A stretch of DNA of 64,000 nucleotides. Source: Heliocidaris erythrogramma. Lineage: Eukaryota > Echinodermata > Echinoidea > Camarodonta > Echinometridae. This document shows, piece by piece, positions 35,201-47,200 of the stretch. Position numbers and translations under genes: made by a program. Each line of letters begins with the position of its first letter. The stretch's first letter is position 1. The notes under the pieces are model-generated. The model saw only the letters and a program-made list of their open reading frames with translations. It was not told where the DNA came from and ran no database searches. The stretch covers positions 31,175,313 through 31,239,312 of the forward strand of contig CM046853.1 of assembly GCA_025617745.1 (NCBI GenBank), read 5' to 3'.

Positions 35201-38200
35201 CGCATGGCAATCACACCCGTGGCCTCTTTCATCCCCGGTCGGGAAAACCTCATTGCGGATTTTCTGTCCCGGGGCAGGTATCTTCCATCGGAATGGATGC
35301 TCCATCCGGAGGTATTTTGCCGCATTCGCAGTTGCCTAGGTCCACTGGAAGTGGATCTATTTGCGTCGGTGCTAAATCACCAGCTGCCGAAGTATTGCTC
35401 CCGTGTTCGCGATCAGGGAGCATGGGCTCTCGATGCTTTCTCCCTCAGCTGGGAGAACCTTCAGGGATTCGCCTTTCCTCCCTTCCAACTGATTCCGCGT
35501 GCTTTGCGGAAAATCAGGGAAGATCGGGCGAGGGTGCTTGTAATAGCTCCCTTTTGGCCCAGGAGGAATTGGTTTCCGGAACTTATGAGCCTTCTAAGGG
35601 CTCAACCGTTAGTTCTCCCGTTAAGAGCGGATCTGGTGTTACAGCCCCTATCGGGGATTCTTCACCACAATCCGGAGTCTCTTCATTTGACTGCTTGGCC
35701 CCTGTCAGGGAATCTGCAAGACAGTCGGGTCTCTCTGATAGAGCCGCGGACTTTTTAATGTCCAGTCGTAGGGTCTCTACTAGGGAAATTTACAATTCCC
35801 GTCTCTCGGTCTTTTTCCTTTGGTGCAAAGAGAGAAATCAAACCCCTTCTAAGGCTCCTATTGGTTCAATTGCGGATTTCTTAATCTCGTTATTTGACAA
35901 AGGGAGATCTATTTCTACTATCCGAGGCTACCGTTCGGCGATCGGGGCCATTCATTCGGGTTTTTCGGATGGTTCGGGGATTTCCAATTCCCCGCTGCTA
36001 AGTGGTTTGATTCGTTCGTTCTTTCTGAAACGACCTTCGTTTTCGAAGTTAGTGCCGTCTTGGAGTCTGCCTAAGGTCCTGGAGGCCTTGGCGAAACCTC
36101 CTTTTGAACCGTTAGGTGAAGCTTCGCTTCATCATCTTACGGTTAAGACGCTCTTTTTGGTAGCTATTGCCTCTGGGCAGAGGCGCAGTACTCTTCATGC
36201 TCTCTGTCTTACTCCTGGTCATGTTCGCTGGGAGAGAAAAGGTGTTAGGTTGATTCCTAGGGCTTCTTTCGTTGCCAAGAATCAGACAGCTACCTCCGGT
36301 CCTGTTGAGATTTTTCTTTGTCCGCTTTCTGACTTTTCTTCGGTGCGTGAGGACAAAGTTTGGTGTCCTGTTAGGGCTCTCAAATGGTATATTGATAAGA
36401 CTTAGTCTTATCGTAAGGATGATCAGTTGTTCCTGATCACTAGAGAGCCTTTTTCTCCTGCCTCTCTTGATTCCATTTCTAGATGGATCGTTGAAGCTAT
36501 TAGGGCCGCTGGCACAGAGGCTCTTTTATCCGACAGTAAGCCTCGTGCTCATGATACTCGTAGTGTCAGCACTTCTTGGGCTCTGTTTCAAGGTGTGGCG
36601 CTTGTTGATATTTTGAAGGCTGCTTATTGGCGTTCGCCCAATTCCTTCATCTCTTGCTACCTTAGGGATATTCCCGCAGGTGAAGCTTTGTTTGCGTCAG
36701 CCACCTTGAAGGCCGCTGTGTCTTCTTTGTAGTCTTTGGTGTAATCCTATTTCCTTCCGCTCGAAACATGCCTCCCGGTCTTTGAGTTGGCGCTGGTCTG
36801 GCATAATAGGTAGGTATATATGATTTATTGCAGTAAATTTGTAAAATCAGCACTGATTTTCTTATTTACTATATAAATCTATATACCTACCTATGACCCT
36901 CCCTCCTTCCCCGCTCCTTGCAAGCAACATGTTTCTTCTTGGGGTTGCTCGCAAAAGAGGAAGATGGCCGTAGCGTATTGACGCGCGTGAGTGGCGAAGG
37001 GGACAATAGGATTACGGGGGGTGCGCACAATTTTGTGACACATGTGTGATAATTCTCGAAGGGGTCCCGTAGTCAAGACTACAGGCATAATAGGTAGGTA
37101 TATAGATTTATATAGTAAATAAGAAAATCAGTGCTGATTTTACAACTTTTTTTTCTCTCACAAACACTTTTCAATTTCATTTATTTTGCAATAATAAATA
37201 GTAACACAATGCAGTGAATAAAAGCATGGAATCATTGTGATTGAATCGATACGATGAAGAAAAAACATAAAAACCTGTATTACAAGGAGCAAACATTATG
37301 ATTGTCCCTGAGTTACAAAAAATAAACCCCCTTTGTGCGAGGAAAGGAGGAAATCTCATAAATTTACATCCCAGCGTTTTGGTATATAAAATTATATATA
37401 TATCGAAGAAAGAGTAAATAGATACTCAGGAGTCAAATAAAAACACCGCAGGAGCCAAAACTTTGGACTGTCAAAGACTTTGATAACTTTGTCTTTGACC
37501 GAAACGTCAGTCCAAATTTTTGGCTCCTGCGGTGTTTTTGTTTGACTCCTGAGAATTTATTTACTCTTTCTTCGATATCTACTGTTTACACACCGACGCA
37601 GAACTTTCATATTATATATATATATATATATATATATACAAATTATGTATAACAATGCGCCCTCCCGGCTATTACCATAATGGCTTTATGGCAACACAAG
37701 GACTTGGGACCCTTGTTGTGCGGTTACACATTGTGGGGAAGAATTGCATAGTGGAGTCACCAGAGTGCTCAAACTGCGGGCAGTGAGCAATGCATATAAC
37801 GCAAATAGTGAACGTCTCACATAGAGACTCTCCACGCAATCTAAGTGCTCATGCATGTGCAGCGAGCGTTAATACAAATTATGTATAACAATGCGCCCTC
37901 CCGGCTATTACCATAATGGCTTTATGGCAACACAAGGACTTGGGACCCTTGTTGTGCGGTTACACATTGTGGGGAAGAATTGCATAGTGGAGTCACCAGA
38001 GTGCTCAAACTGCGGGCAGTGAGCAATGCATATAACGCAAATAGTGAACGTCTCACATAGAGACTCTCCACGCAATCTAAGACAGTGCTCAAACTGCATG
38101 TGCAGCGAGCGTTAATACAAATTATGTATAACAATGCGCCCTCCCGGCTATTACCATAATGGCTTTATGGCAACACAAGGACTTGGGACCCTTGTTGTGC

Positions 38201-41200
38201 TTGTATATATATATACATGTATATACATGTATAAGTGTAAGGAAATAACATATACAACAGCTTTGGCAAATCTCGTGGAAATAAATACAAATGTGAAAGA
38301 AATTGCGAGAATAACGTTGCGTAGCTCAATAAAAGTTCCCCAGAGCTGTCCTCCCTTTTTGAAATTTTTGCAAAGGCTGAAAAAATGCCTCCGCCGGGAA
38401 TCGAACCCGGGTCGTTGGCTTAGAACGCCAATGCCTTAACCACTAGACCACGGAGACGGGTTAGTGGTTTCGGCGACACCAGATTCAATTGACCGACAGA
38501 TTGACAAATCCTCAACCTTATTAATTAATTCCTTTGTCGGGGGCAGGTGAGTTTTGAACAAGGACAAGCCGCGTGCCTCAGCTGGATCCAAGCGGATGCT
38601 TTGAATACATGTATACATTAGAATAATTATTAACAAGTGTAAGGAAATAACATATACAACAGCTTTGGCAAATCTCGTGGAAATAAATACAAATGTGAAA
38701 TAAATTGCGAGAATAACGTTGCGTAGCTCAATAAAAGTTCCCCAGAGCTGTCCTCCCTTTTTGAAATTTTTGCAAAGGCTGAAAAAATGCCTCCGCCGGG
38801 AATCGAACCCGGGTCGTTGGCTTAGAACGCCAATGCCTTAACCACTAGACCACGGAGACGGGTTAGTGGTTTCGGCGACACCAGATTCAATTGACCGACA
38901 GATTGACAAATCCTCAACCTTATTAATTAATTCCTTTGTCGGGGGCAGGTGAGTTTTGAACAAAGACAAGCCGCGTGCCTCAGCTGGATCCAAGCGGATG
39001 CTTTGAATACATGTATACATTAGAATAATTATTAACAAGTGTAAGGAAATAACATATACAACAGCTTTGGCAAATCTCGTGGAAATAAATACAAATGTGA
39101 AAGAAATTGCGAGAATAACGTTGCGTAGCTCAATCAAAGTTCCCCAGAGCTGTCCTCCCTTTTTGAAATTTTTGCAAAGGCTGAAAAAATGCCTCCGCCG
39201 GGAATCGAACCCGGGTCGTTGGCTTAGAACGCCAATGCCTTAACCACTAGACCACGGAGACGGGTTAGTGGTTTCGGCGACACCAGATTCAATTGACCGA
39301 CAGATTGACAAATCCTCAACCTTATTAATTAATTCCTTTGTCGGGGGCAGGTGAGTTTTGAACAAGGACAAGCCGCGTGCCTCAGCTGGATCCAAGCGGA
39401 TGCTTTGAATACATGTATACATTAGAATAATTATTAACAAGTGTAAGGAAATAACATATACAACAGCTTTGGCAAATCTCGTGGAAATAAATACAAATGT
39501 GAAAGAAATTGCGAGAATAACGTTGCGTAGCTCAATCAAAGTTCCCCAGAGCTGTCCTCCCTTTTTGAATTTTTTGCAAAGGCTGGAAAAAATGCCTCCG
39601 CCGGGAATCGAACCCGGGTCGTTGGCTTAGAACGCCAATGCCTTAACCACTAGACCACGGAGACGGGTTAGTGGTTTCGGCGACACCAGATTCAATTGAC
39701 CGACAGATTGACAAATATATATATTAAATATCATAATTGATAGGATTGAAGTAAATTAGATATATCATAAAGAAAGTAAATGTGAGAAAATTACAATGCC
39801 CCGATCGGGATTCGAACCCGGGATCCTGGATTACATGACCAGTGCTCTATACCAGCTGAGCTATCCGGGCTCCCGTCGAAGCAAAGTAACAATCTGACAT
39901 ATAGCCCCTCTCTTTCCATCGAGCGTAGGGGGTACATCCATACCAATTCCATGCGTACGCTATATAATGGCCTACCAATGAGACAGGTTTTCCCTCTAAA
40001 GTCGGGCAAATCCATGCCAAGGAATTTCTATAGAGGACAATTTGAATTCGTAATTAAATATTAAATATATATTCGCGGCCATAGGGGGAATCAACCGCAT
40101 TGTTAGGATTCCCCCTATGATCGGAAATAGTGATATATATATATATATATATGTGAAAGAAATGAGAGAATAATGGTTGCGTAGCTTAAATCAAAGTTCC
40201 CCAGAGCTGTCCTCCCTTTTTGAAATTTTTGCAAAGGCTGAAAAAATGTCTCCGCCGGGAATCGAACCCGGGTCGTTGGCTTAGAACGCCAATGCCTTAA
40301 CCACTAGACCACGGAGACGGGTTAGTGGTTTCGGCGACACCAGATTCAATTGACCGACAGATTGACAAATCTTCAACCTTATTAATTAATTCCTTTGTCG
40401 GGGGCAGGTGAGTTTTTTTGAACAAGACAAGCCGCTAGTGCCTCAGCTGGATCCAAGCGAATGCTTTGAATACAATACATTAGAATAAGTATTATTAACA
40501 ATTGTGTAAGGAAATAACATATACAACAGCTTTGGCAAATCTCGTGGAAATAAATACAAATGTGAAAGAAATGAGAGAATAATGGTTGCGTTGCTTAAAT
40601 CAAAGTTCCCCATGCAGAGCTGTCCTCCCTTTTTGAAATTTTTGCAAAGGCTGAAAAAATTCCCGGCGGAGACATTTTTTCAGCCTTTGCAAAAAATTCT
40701 TTCACATTTGTATTTATTTCCACGAGATTTGCCAAAGCTGTTGTATATGTTATTTCCTTACACAATTATATATATATATATTATATAAGGGCTAATTGCC
40801 CGAAAGCTAATTAAAAGCGTGGTACCAACAGCTATACGTCTACAGATGTACTCATTTTGTTGCCTATATAATGGCGTTCTAAGCCATTGACCCGGGTTCG
40901 ATTCCCGGCGGAGACATTTTTTCAGCCTTTGCAAAAAATTCAAAAAGGGAGGACAGCTCTGGGGAACTTCGATTGAGCTACGCAACGTTATTCTCGCAAT
41001 TTCTTTCACTTATCAAGGAACCCTTTTAAAAGGAAATCCAACCTTAATAGCAAGTTGCTTTGAAAGAAAGAGGAAAATCAGAGAAGCAGAAGCGGACAAG
41101 CAATAAGAAAGTTATGAATTTTTGAAAGTTGCAATTACTATACATATGGGAATTTCAAATTGGGCGAATAGGTAATGTCACTGTGATTTAGCTGTGGACA

Positions 41201-44200
41201 ACTCCCCCATTCGCTCCAACACACAAAATCTTTTTCTTTCATGAGGACCTATAACAATATGCCATCTCGAATATATTTTGAGTTCTGCCCCGATGGTAAT
41301 AGCGCCGCGAAGAAAACTGCAAATTAATGATATTTTTGTGCACGACAAATGGGAGAGTTGTCCACAAAAATGTCACAATCGACTCACCAAATTGCCAATT
41401 TGAGATTCGCATAGATGTAGTGATCTCATTTTTCAAACATCCATAACTTTCTTAGTCCTTGTCCGATTTCTTTCAAACTTTCACCATCCTGTTTTTCTTA
41501 TTTTTCTGCATTCACACAAATCATCTTATTACCAAGGCATGCCCTTTAAGTTACATTTTATGGCATTGAAGATAGGTATTGTTTTTAATCGTTTCACCAA
41601 TAAATGCACAGACCATGCCATGCTGCAGACTAGCAATTTACGATAATCATGTCATGCTTAAATGATTTCAACATCATATATAGCGAGAATCTGGAAAGTT
41701 ATAATTTACCATTTCATGCATGCTTTAAATAATCCATTATTACCACAGAAGATATGAATAGTGCTAGAAATAATAATCCTGAAGATGATCTGAAATAAAA
41801 GGTCGAAAATAAATTTGAACCTCATAATGACTCTGATGGGAGTATTATTTCTAATACTATGCATGCTTTAATCAAACAGAAAGTAAACATTTTTTGCGTC
41901 GTCATAAATGATATTCAATTATTTCAATTCAAAATGGTTTATAAAAGAATCAATGTCGCAGACATAATAATATAAGACGACTTTACAAAACGGTCCAAAT
42001 TTATGGACGCTTCTTCTCAGAGAGCCTTGTTACGAATTGCTGCTTTCACCAGTTATAAAGAATTGCATTTCAGTTGTCCGAATGCAGGTTGCATACAATG
42101 GACGTTGCTATTATCTGAAAAGCACCCTCAAGCTTTACGCTGTCAGTATCTACCATTAGAAAATAAAACAACATTACGCGTAATATCTGAAATACATTTT
42201 GCGAACAGGACTATCGGATATACAGTGCGTCCCAGAAAAAAAACCCCGTAGAACAAAGGATTATTGTGATCAAAATATGTGTTCTATGACCGTAATTATC
42301 TATTTTCCATAATGTAGAGGTTTCTGCTTTCAAATGATACCTTGCTGGTATCTCTACATACATGCTTTACCGAGCAGCATCGTTTTGAAAATGACATATA
42401 AAAACTCACTTACAAGTGCCAAATTTGGGTGAAACTATGAAAGCGTTAGGATCACATGATCGCATTACCCAAAGCATAAACATGAACTGTAATACCCAAT
42501 GAGAAGCTTCCATGTGCTTCTTTTGATAATGAGGGGAACTTGACATCCCTCATCTTTGAATAGAAAATGGTTGACAATTTGTTGACGGTGGGGGTAAAGA
42601 AAATGCTTATTTCGTACTGAACACCAATGTTTGCATTGTTCAGAACTGCACCTTTTTAAAGGTCAAAGCAGATACCAAGGTGATATTTTCATAGAAAATA
42701 ACGTAAAGAGCACCTTCCATTGTTACTTACATAGTACAGTATGGTATTAGAGGCACATAAGGTACGACAAATATCAGCTTATGCTATTTTCCACCTCAGG
42801 ATGGAACCTTTTCAAATCAAAGGAGGGGCACTTTTTCGTTGCCCGATGGAAGTTTATAGATTTGAGAAAATCCAGGCGTATATGCCCCTGCCACCCCCGA
42901 AAATTATTACTGGGACATATTTCAAGAAAATTACGATTGAATGCAGATCATCACACGATTGAAATCGTGTGAATCACATCTTTTAAAGCTTACATTTCCC
43001 TTATGCATGTTACGTCATGTTCTTGTGATATACTAACGATTTCATGGGTTAACCCAGATTTGTCGCAAATGGATTTTTACATGCTATTTTCAAAACAAAT
43101 TTGCTCTGTGAAGAATGGAAGGATTAATACCATAAATGTGTTAATTACTCCGTCTTCATGAAATGAAAACAAAGAAATGTATTCATATAGCTTATAGTTT
43201 GTTCACAATAAGCCTTTGTTTTAGAGTTTCGTTTTTTCTGGGACGCACTGTTTAATTTAATCTGACACAGCATGTGACGCATTGCCGAATGATGATCATG
43301 ACTGTTTGCTGCACAGGAGGCATCATTTCAATTGCGTTATTACGACCGCTAATCAAGCCTGTGATAGCAAAAGCACATACACCAGTAATCCAGAGTTGTG
43401 TTTGCAATGTTCATTTAGCATTCACTTTGTCCGAGGTAACCTTCACACAGTTCGTCAAAGGCCAGGACAGCCGCTGACGCAGTCCCGCGTCAGCTAAATA
43501 GCATATCGTGTGCTACGGTCATTACAGATTCATTCTTTCTCTTTATCCATCCAGGTGGGGAGCTACTAGCCACATGCAGCCTACCCAGGCGAGGAGGGCT
43601 TTGCCTTGTTTCGACGAACCCGATTTCAGAGCCGTCTACAACACGACCATTGAACACCGTTCCCACATGGCTGCCATCACAAACAACATTGAAATCAACG
43701 AAGAAGATTTAGGAAATAACTGGATAAGGACCACTTACCGTCCAACCCCTAAAATGCCCACCTATCTTCTCGCCTTTACCGTCGGCCAATTCGCCTACAT
43801 GGAGACGAACACCACCTACGGCGTTCGAGTAAAGTCGAATTTTCTTCTTTATATTGATATTTATTATTTTTATTTCTCACTGATTGCCCGTTGGTATCAG
43901 TATTATTATTGGTAATAAAGAGACCCTTTTTAAAAAATAAGTTACAGTGACTGTTAAAAAATCAACAATTCTACTAAAGGCCATTGCAATCAAGGCGTCA
44001 TTTCCAGACGTATATGGGATTGCGTCACCGACTGGCAGTGACGTGGCATGCGAGAATGAAATTCGAACAGAAAGTGAGTGCAAAATGAAAAATACACACA
44101 TTGCTTTGAATTACAGACATATTATGCACCAACTTCCTCCATAGGCTTGGTTATCGGAAGTAATGACGCAATCGAAAATGACGTCTCGCGTGCAACCAAA

Positions 44201-47200
44201 CATACTTTGGGATGGGTTCTTTATTCTCTCTCTTCGTTTGTATATACTGTTTGTTGACTCAATTTTAGTTTTCATCAGATGTACCCCCTTCTCTTACCCC
44301 CACCCACCCCTCCCTCTTTCTCATACCACCCACTTTCTCTTGGCCTCTCTCTTTCACTTTCACTCTGACTAGTTGCGTACCTGGTCTCGTCCCGAGGCCG
44401 TAAATTACACCGCGTTTGCGCTGGAAACCGGATCCAAGATCCTCACCTACTACGAAAACTACTTCAACATCACCTATCCCCTAGAAAAGCAAGGTTTGTA
44501 TAACTGAAATTATAATAGCAAATTTTCATATGTGGATGAAGAGAGGAAGAGAAAAGGGGGTATGTAGGTGTATCCTGTGTGGGTGGGTGTGTGTGTGTGT
44601 GTGTGTGAGAGAGAATGTGTGGACGTAGGTGTGTGTGTGGGGTGGAGGCTTAGGCCCGTGTGTGTGTGGGGGGGGGCCTATGTGGGAGTGTGTGTATGCG
44701 TATGCGTGATCGTGTTTGCGTGTGTGGATTGAATAGACCGCTTCGGTAATGTATGCATATTTTATACATGCCTTTCAAACAAAGGTTGTTCTTGACAACC
44801 TGAAAGATTGCCGGACATAGCAACAAGTAATATGCAAACTGGATTCCAAGCATTGGGGCTCATTTATAAAAAAAAAAAGCAGGTTAATGGAATAGCTCGT
44901 CACTAGGTGCTCAGAGAAGAAATGTTCATAAATTTGAATGCATTACAGAACCGGTCTATATTGCAACGGGAAGAGTAGGATAGTGCATGAAAAAGACATT
45001 TGAACTAGTTGATATGTAGGAAGTCATTTGTTTTTTTTTAACTATGGAATGTATTGGAATTACAGGCTGTATAAATAGGCGTGAAAGGTCAGTTGTGACT
45101 TGCAACGGGAAGAGTAGGAGAGTTCATGAAAAAGACCATTGAACTTGTTGATATGCAGGAAGTCATTTGTTTTTGTTAACTGTGGAATGTATTCCACACA
45201 CAAAATGTGTGGAACAGGAAAATAATCTATATAGGCATTGAATTGAATTGGGGAGAGTGGGTACTATGGTTCTTGTAGGTAAAAAGATATAATGAAGAGG
45301 TGAATATTCTGGGCTTGGCGACCTTCTTTCGATTCACTCTTACATGAGAAATACCTTTGATGCAGTTGATAATTATGTAGGAAGGCATTTGTTTTGTGAA
45401 ATGTGGACTGTAGAATTAAGGGGATGAGACATTGCACAATTTGAATTGCACAATTTGAATTGCAGACTGATTATGTGGGCAGGATCGAACAGGTTGAATA
45501 GACCTGTTTACTAAGTGATTCAAATTTATGGATGTTTCTTTCCTGGGGACCTAGTAACGAGGTATTCCATTAACCTGTTATTAATGAATGAACTACAATA
45601 CTTGGAATCCAGTTTGCATACATTACTTGTTGCTATGTCTGACAAGCCTCTGGCAAGCTTTCAGGTTGTCAAGAACAACCTTTGTTTGTTGTTTCAAAAG
45701 TATGCATAAAATTTGAATCACTTAGTAAACAGGTCTATGTCTTTGATTAGAAAAAAGGGAAATATCTAGAAACTACTTTTAAGGACTCTTTATTGACGGA
45801 AGAATGTTTTTCTTTTGTTTCTTTGTTAAAGTTGCGTAATGATTTTTATGTTGGAATAAGAAAGATAATGAAGACCCTTAGTTGATACAGGAAAAGAAAT
45901 GTAAAATTAGTTCTTTACACTTTATTGCAAAGATGAACAAGAAGCAATTTCTTGATGCAAATTAGTCTCGAGTAGTTTTCAGAGTGTTTTTTTTTTAATC
46001 CAGGTGTTTTTTAAATAAAATATTGACAAAGAGTGGAAGATATGAAACATGTACTATGGCTCCGGTAGGCATGGCAGGTGAGAAGATATAATGTATAGGA
46101 TGAAGATGCTGGGTAGGAAATAGGGCGATTTATTAATGGGTGTCCCTTATTCATGCAAAAGATTATTGATGTAGTCGATATGCAAGAGGTCATTTGTTTT
46201 TGTGAACTGTGGAAGGCAGAAAGAAGGGTGAGATAGTGCATAGTTAGTTGCAAGCTGTATGTATTATGGCGCCAATCCTCACAGGAATTCTATTCAAGTG
46301 GGGGGACACACCTGGATGCAACAATGGGGTGTCCCCCCACTTGAATAGAATTCCTGTGAGGATTGGCGCCCTGTATAACGAAGGCAGGATAGAATAGTTT
46401 TGAATTGAGATGGGGATAGTATGGGGGAAATGTATTTAGACGCTGCGTTTAAGGAATCCTTACCGATGGAGGACATTTTAAGATGTGTAACGATTTTTTT
46501 TATGTTGAAAAAATAAATAATAATGATAATACCACTGTATAGCGCATATCACATTATAATATAACGTCCCTATGCGTTTCCAAAGGGTTTTGGATATTAT
46601 TACACTGGCTTTAGCTCCGGCAGCCGTAATCAGCGCACAGTGCATTTCAAGGAATAAATCCTGCCCGGTACCCATTTACTACACCTGGGTGGAGAGTGGC
46701 AAATGTGGATTAATGTCTTGCCAAAAGACGCTAGTGCCGGGCTGAGATTCGAACCCTCAACCCTTGGATTGAGAGTCAAGTGAATGAACCACTATATCCT
46801 GAGTTTGGAACAGAAAACAAAAAATGCAAAGAGTATTTCATATTGCAAAGATAACAGAGAAGCAGTTCTTGAGGCAAATTTGTTGAGAGCAGTTTTCAGA
46901 GTGCTTTTTCATCCAAGTGTAAAAATAATAAAAGATTGACAAAAGAAAGGTGGGGAAGATGGACCGTGGTGTTTATAGGGTTGTAATCGACCTGCAGTAA
47001 GTTATTTGTTCTATAATTATAGTAGTTACAAGAGGAATAGCGGGAATGGGTGGGAGAGATACAGGTCATACGCAATTGTTTGTGTGTGTAATTGCGAGTT
47101 TTTCCAGGTGATGGGGATGCTGGGGTGGAGGTGGGGGATGGGGGGGGGGGGGGTTCTTGGTTGGGGTAGGACATGGGAGTGTGTGCTTGGAGGTGCGTTT

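Larger units (their letters stand above)
30971..37145 (+). mobile_element. DIRS-type tyrosine-recombinase retrotransposon (about 6.2 kb)
   Basis: The element has 151-bp inverted terminal repeats (30982-31132, 36954-37104), short unique end extensions and an internal complementary region. Its three ORFs run in order gag-like, RT/RNase H/methyltransferase-like, tyrosine recombinase. This is the DIRS1 architecture, which replicates through a circular intermediate and is integrated by the recombinase, leaving no target duplication. None is seen here. Inactivating changes are a frame shift at a 12-G run in ORF1 and an in-frame TAG in the recombinase. The ITRs look identical, so the copy is young. 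It sits in sense orientation in intron 1 of gene B. Confidence 0.95.
38222..39710. repeat. 402-bp tandem array, each unit carrying a minus-strand tRNA gene
   Basis: GTGTAAGGAAATAACATATA recurs at about 38225, 38636, 39038 and 39440. Units are nearly identical, with only scattered differences and one 1-base length change in unit 4. Each has the same order: GCGTAGCTCAAT, CCCCAGAGCTGTCC, TTGCAAAGGCTG, tRNA, TTCGGCGACACC, CTTTGTCGGGGGCAGG, GCTTTGAATACATGTATACA. A degraded unit with the fifth tRNA continues at 40150-40625. Confidence 0.92.

Noticed and set aside
37639-38205. CRISPR-like array
   Set aside because: The units are about 240-bp direct tandem repeats without spacers in animal DNA.
38436-39539. 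Repeated 66-99-codon minus-strand ORFs in the tRNA array
   Set aside because: The same ORF recurs only because the 402-bp unit recurs. It has no recognisable domain and overlaps the tRNA genes.
42003-42251. 82-codon ORF with several Cys
   Set aside because: There is no recognisable domain or splice context, and it runs into the TIR of the 42223 element.
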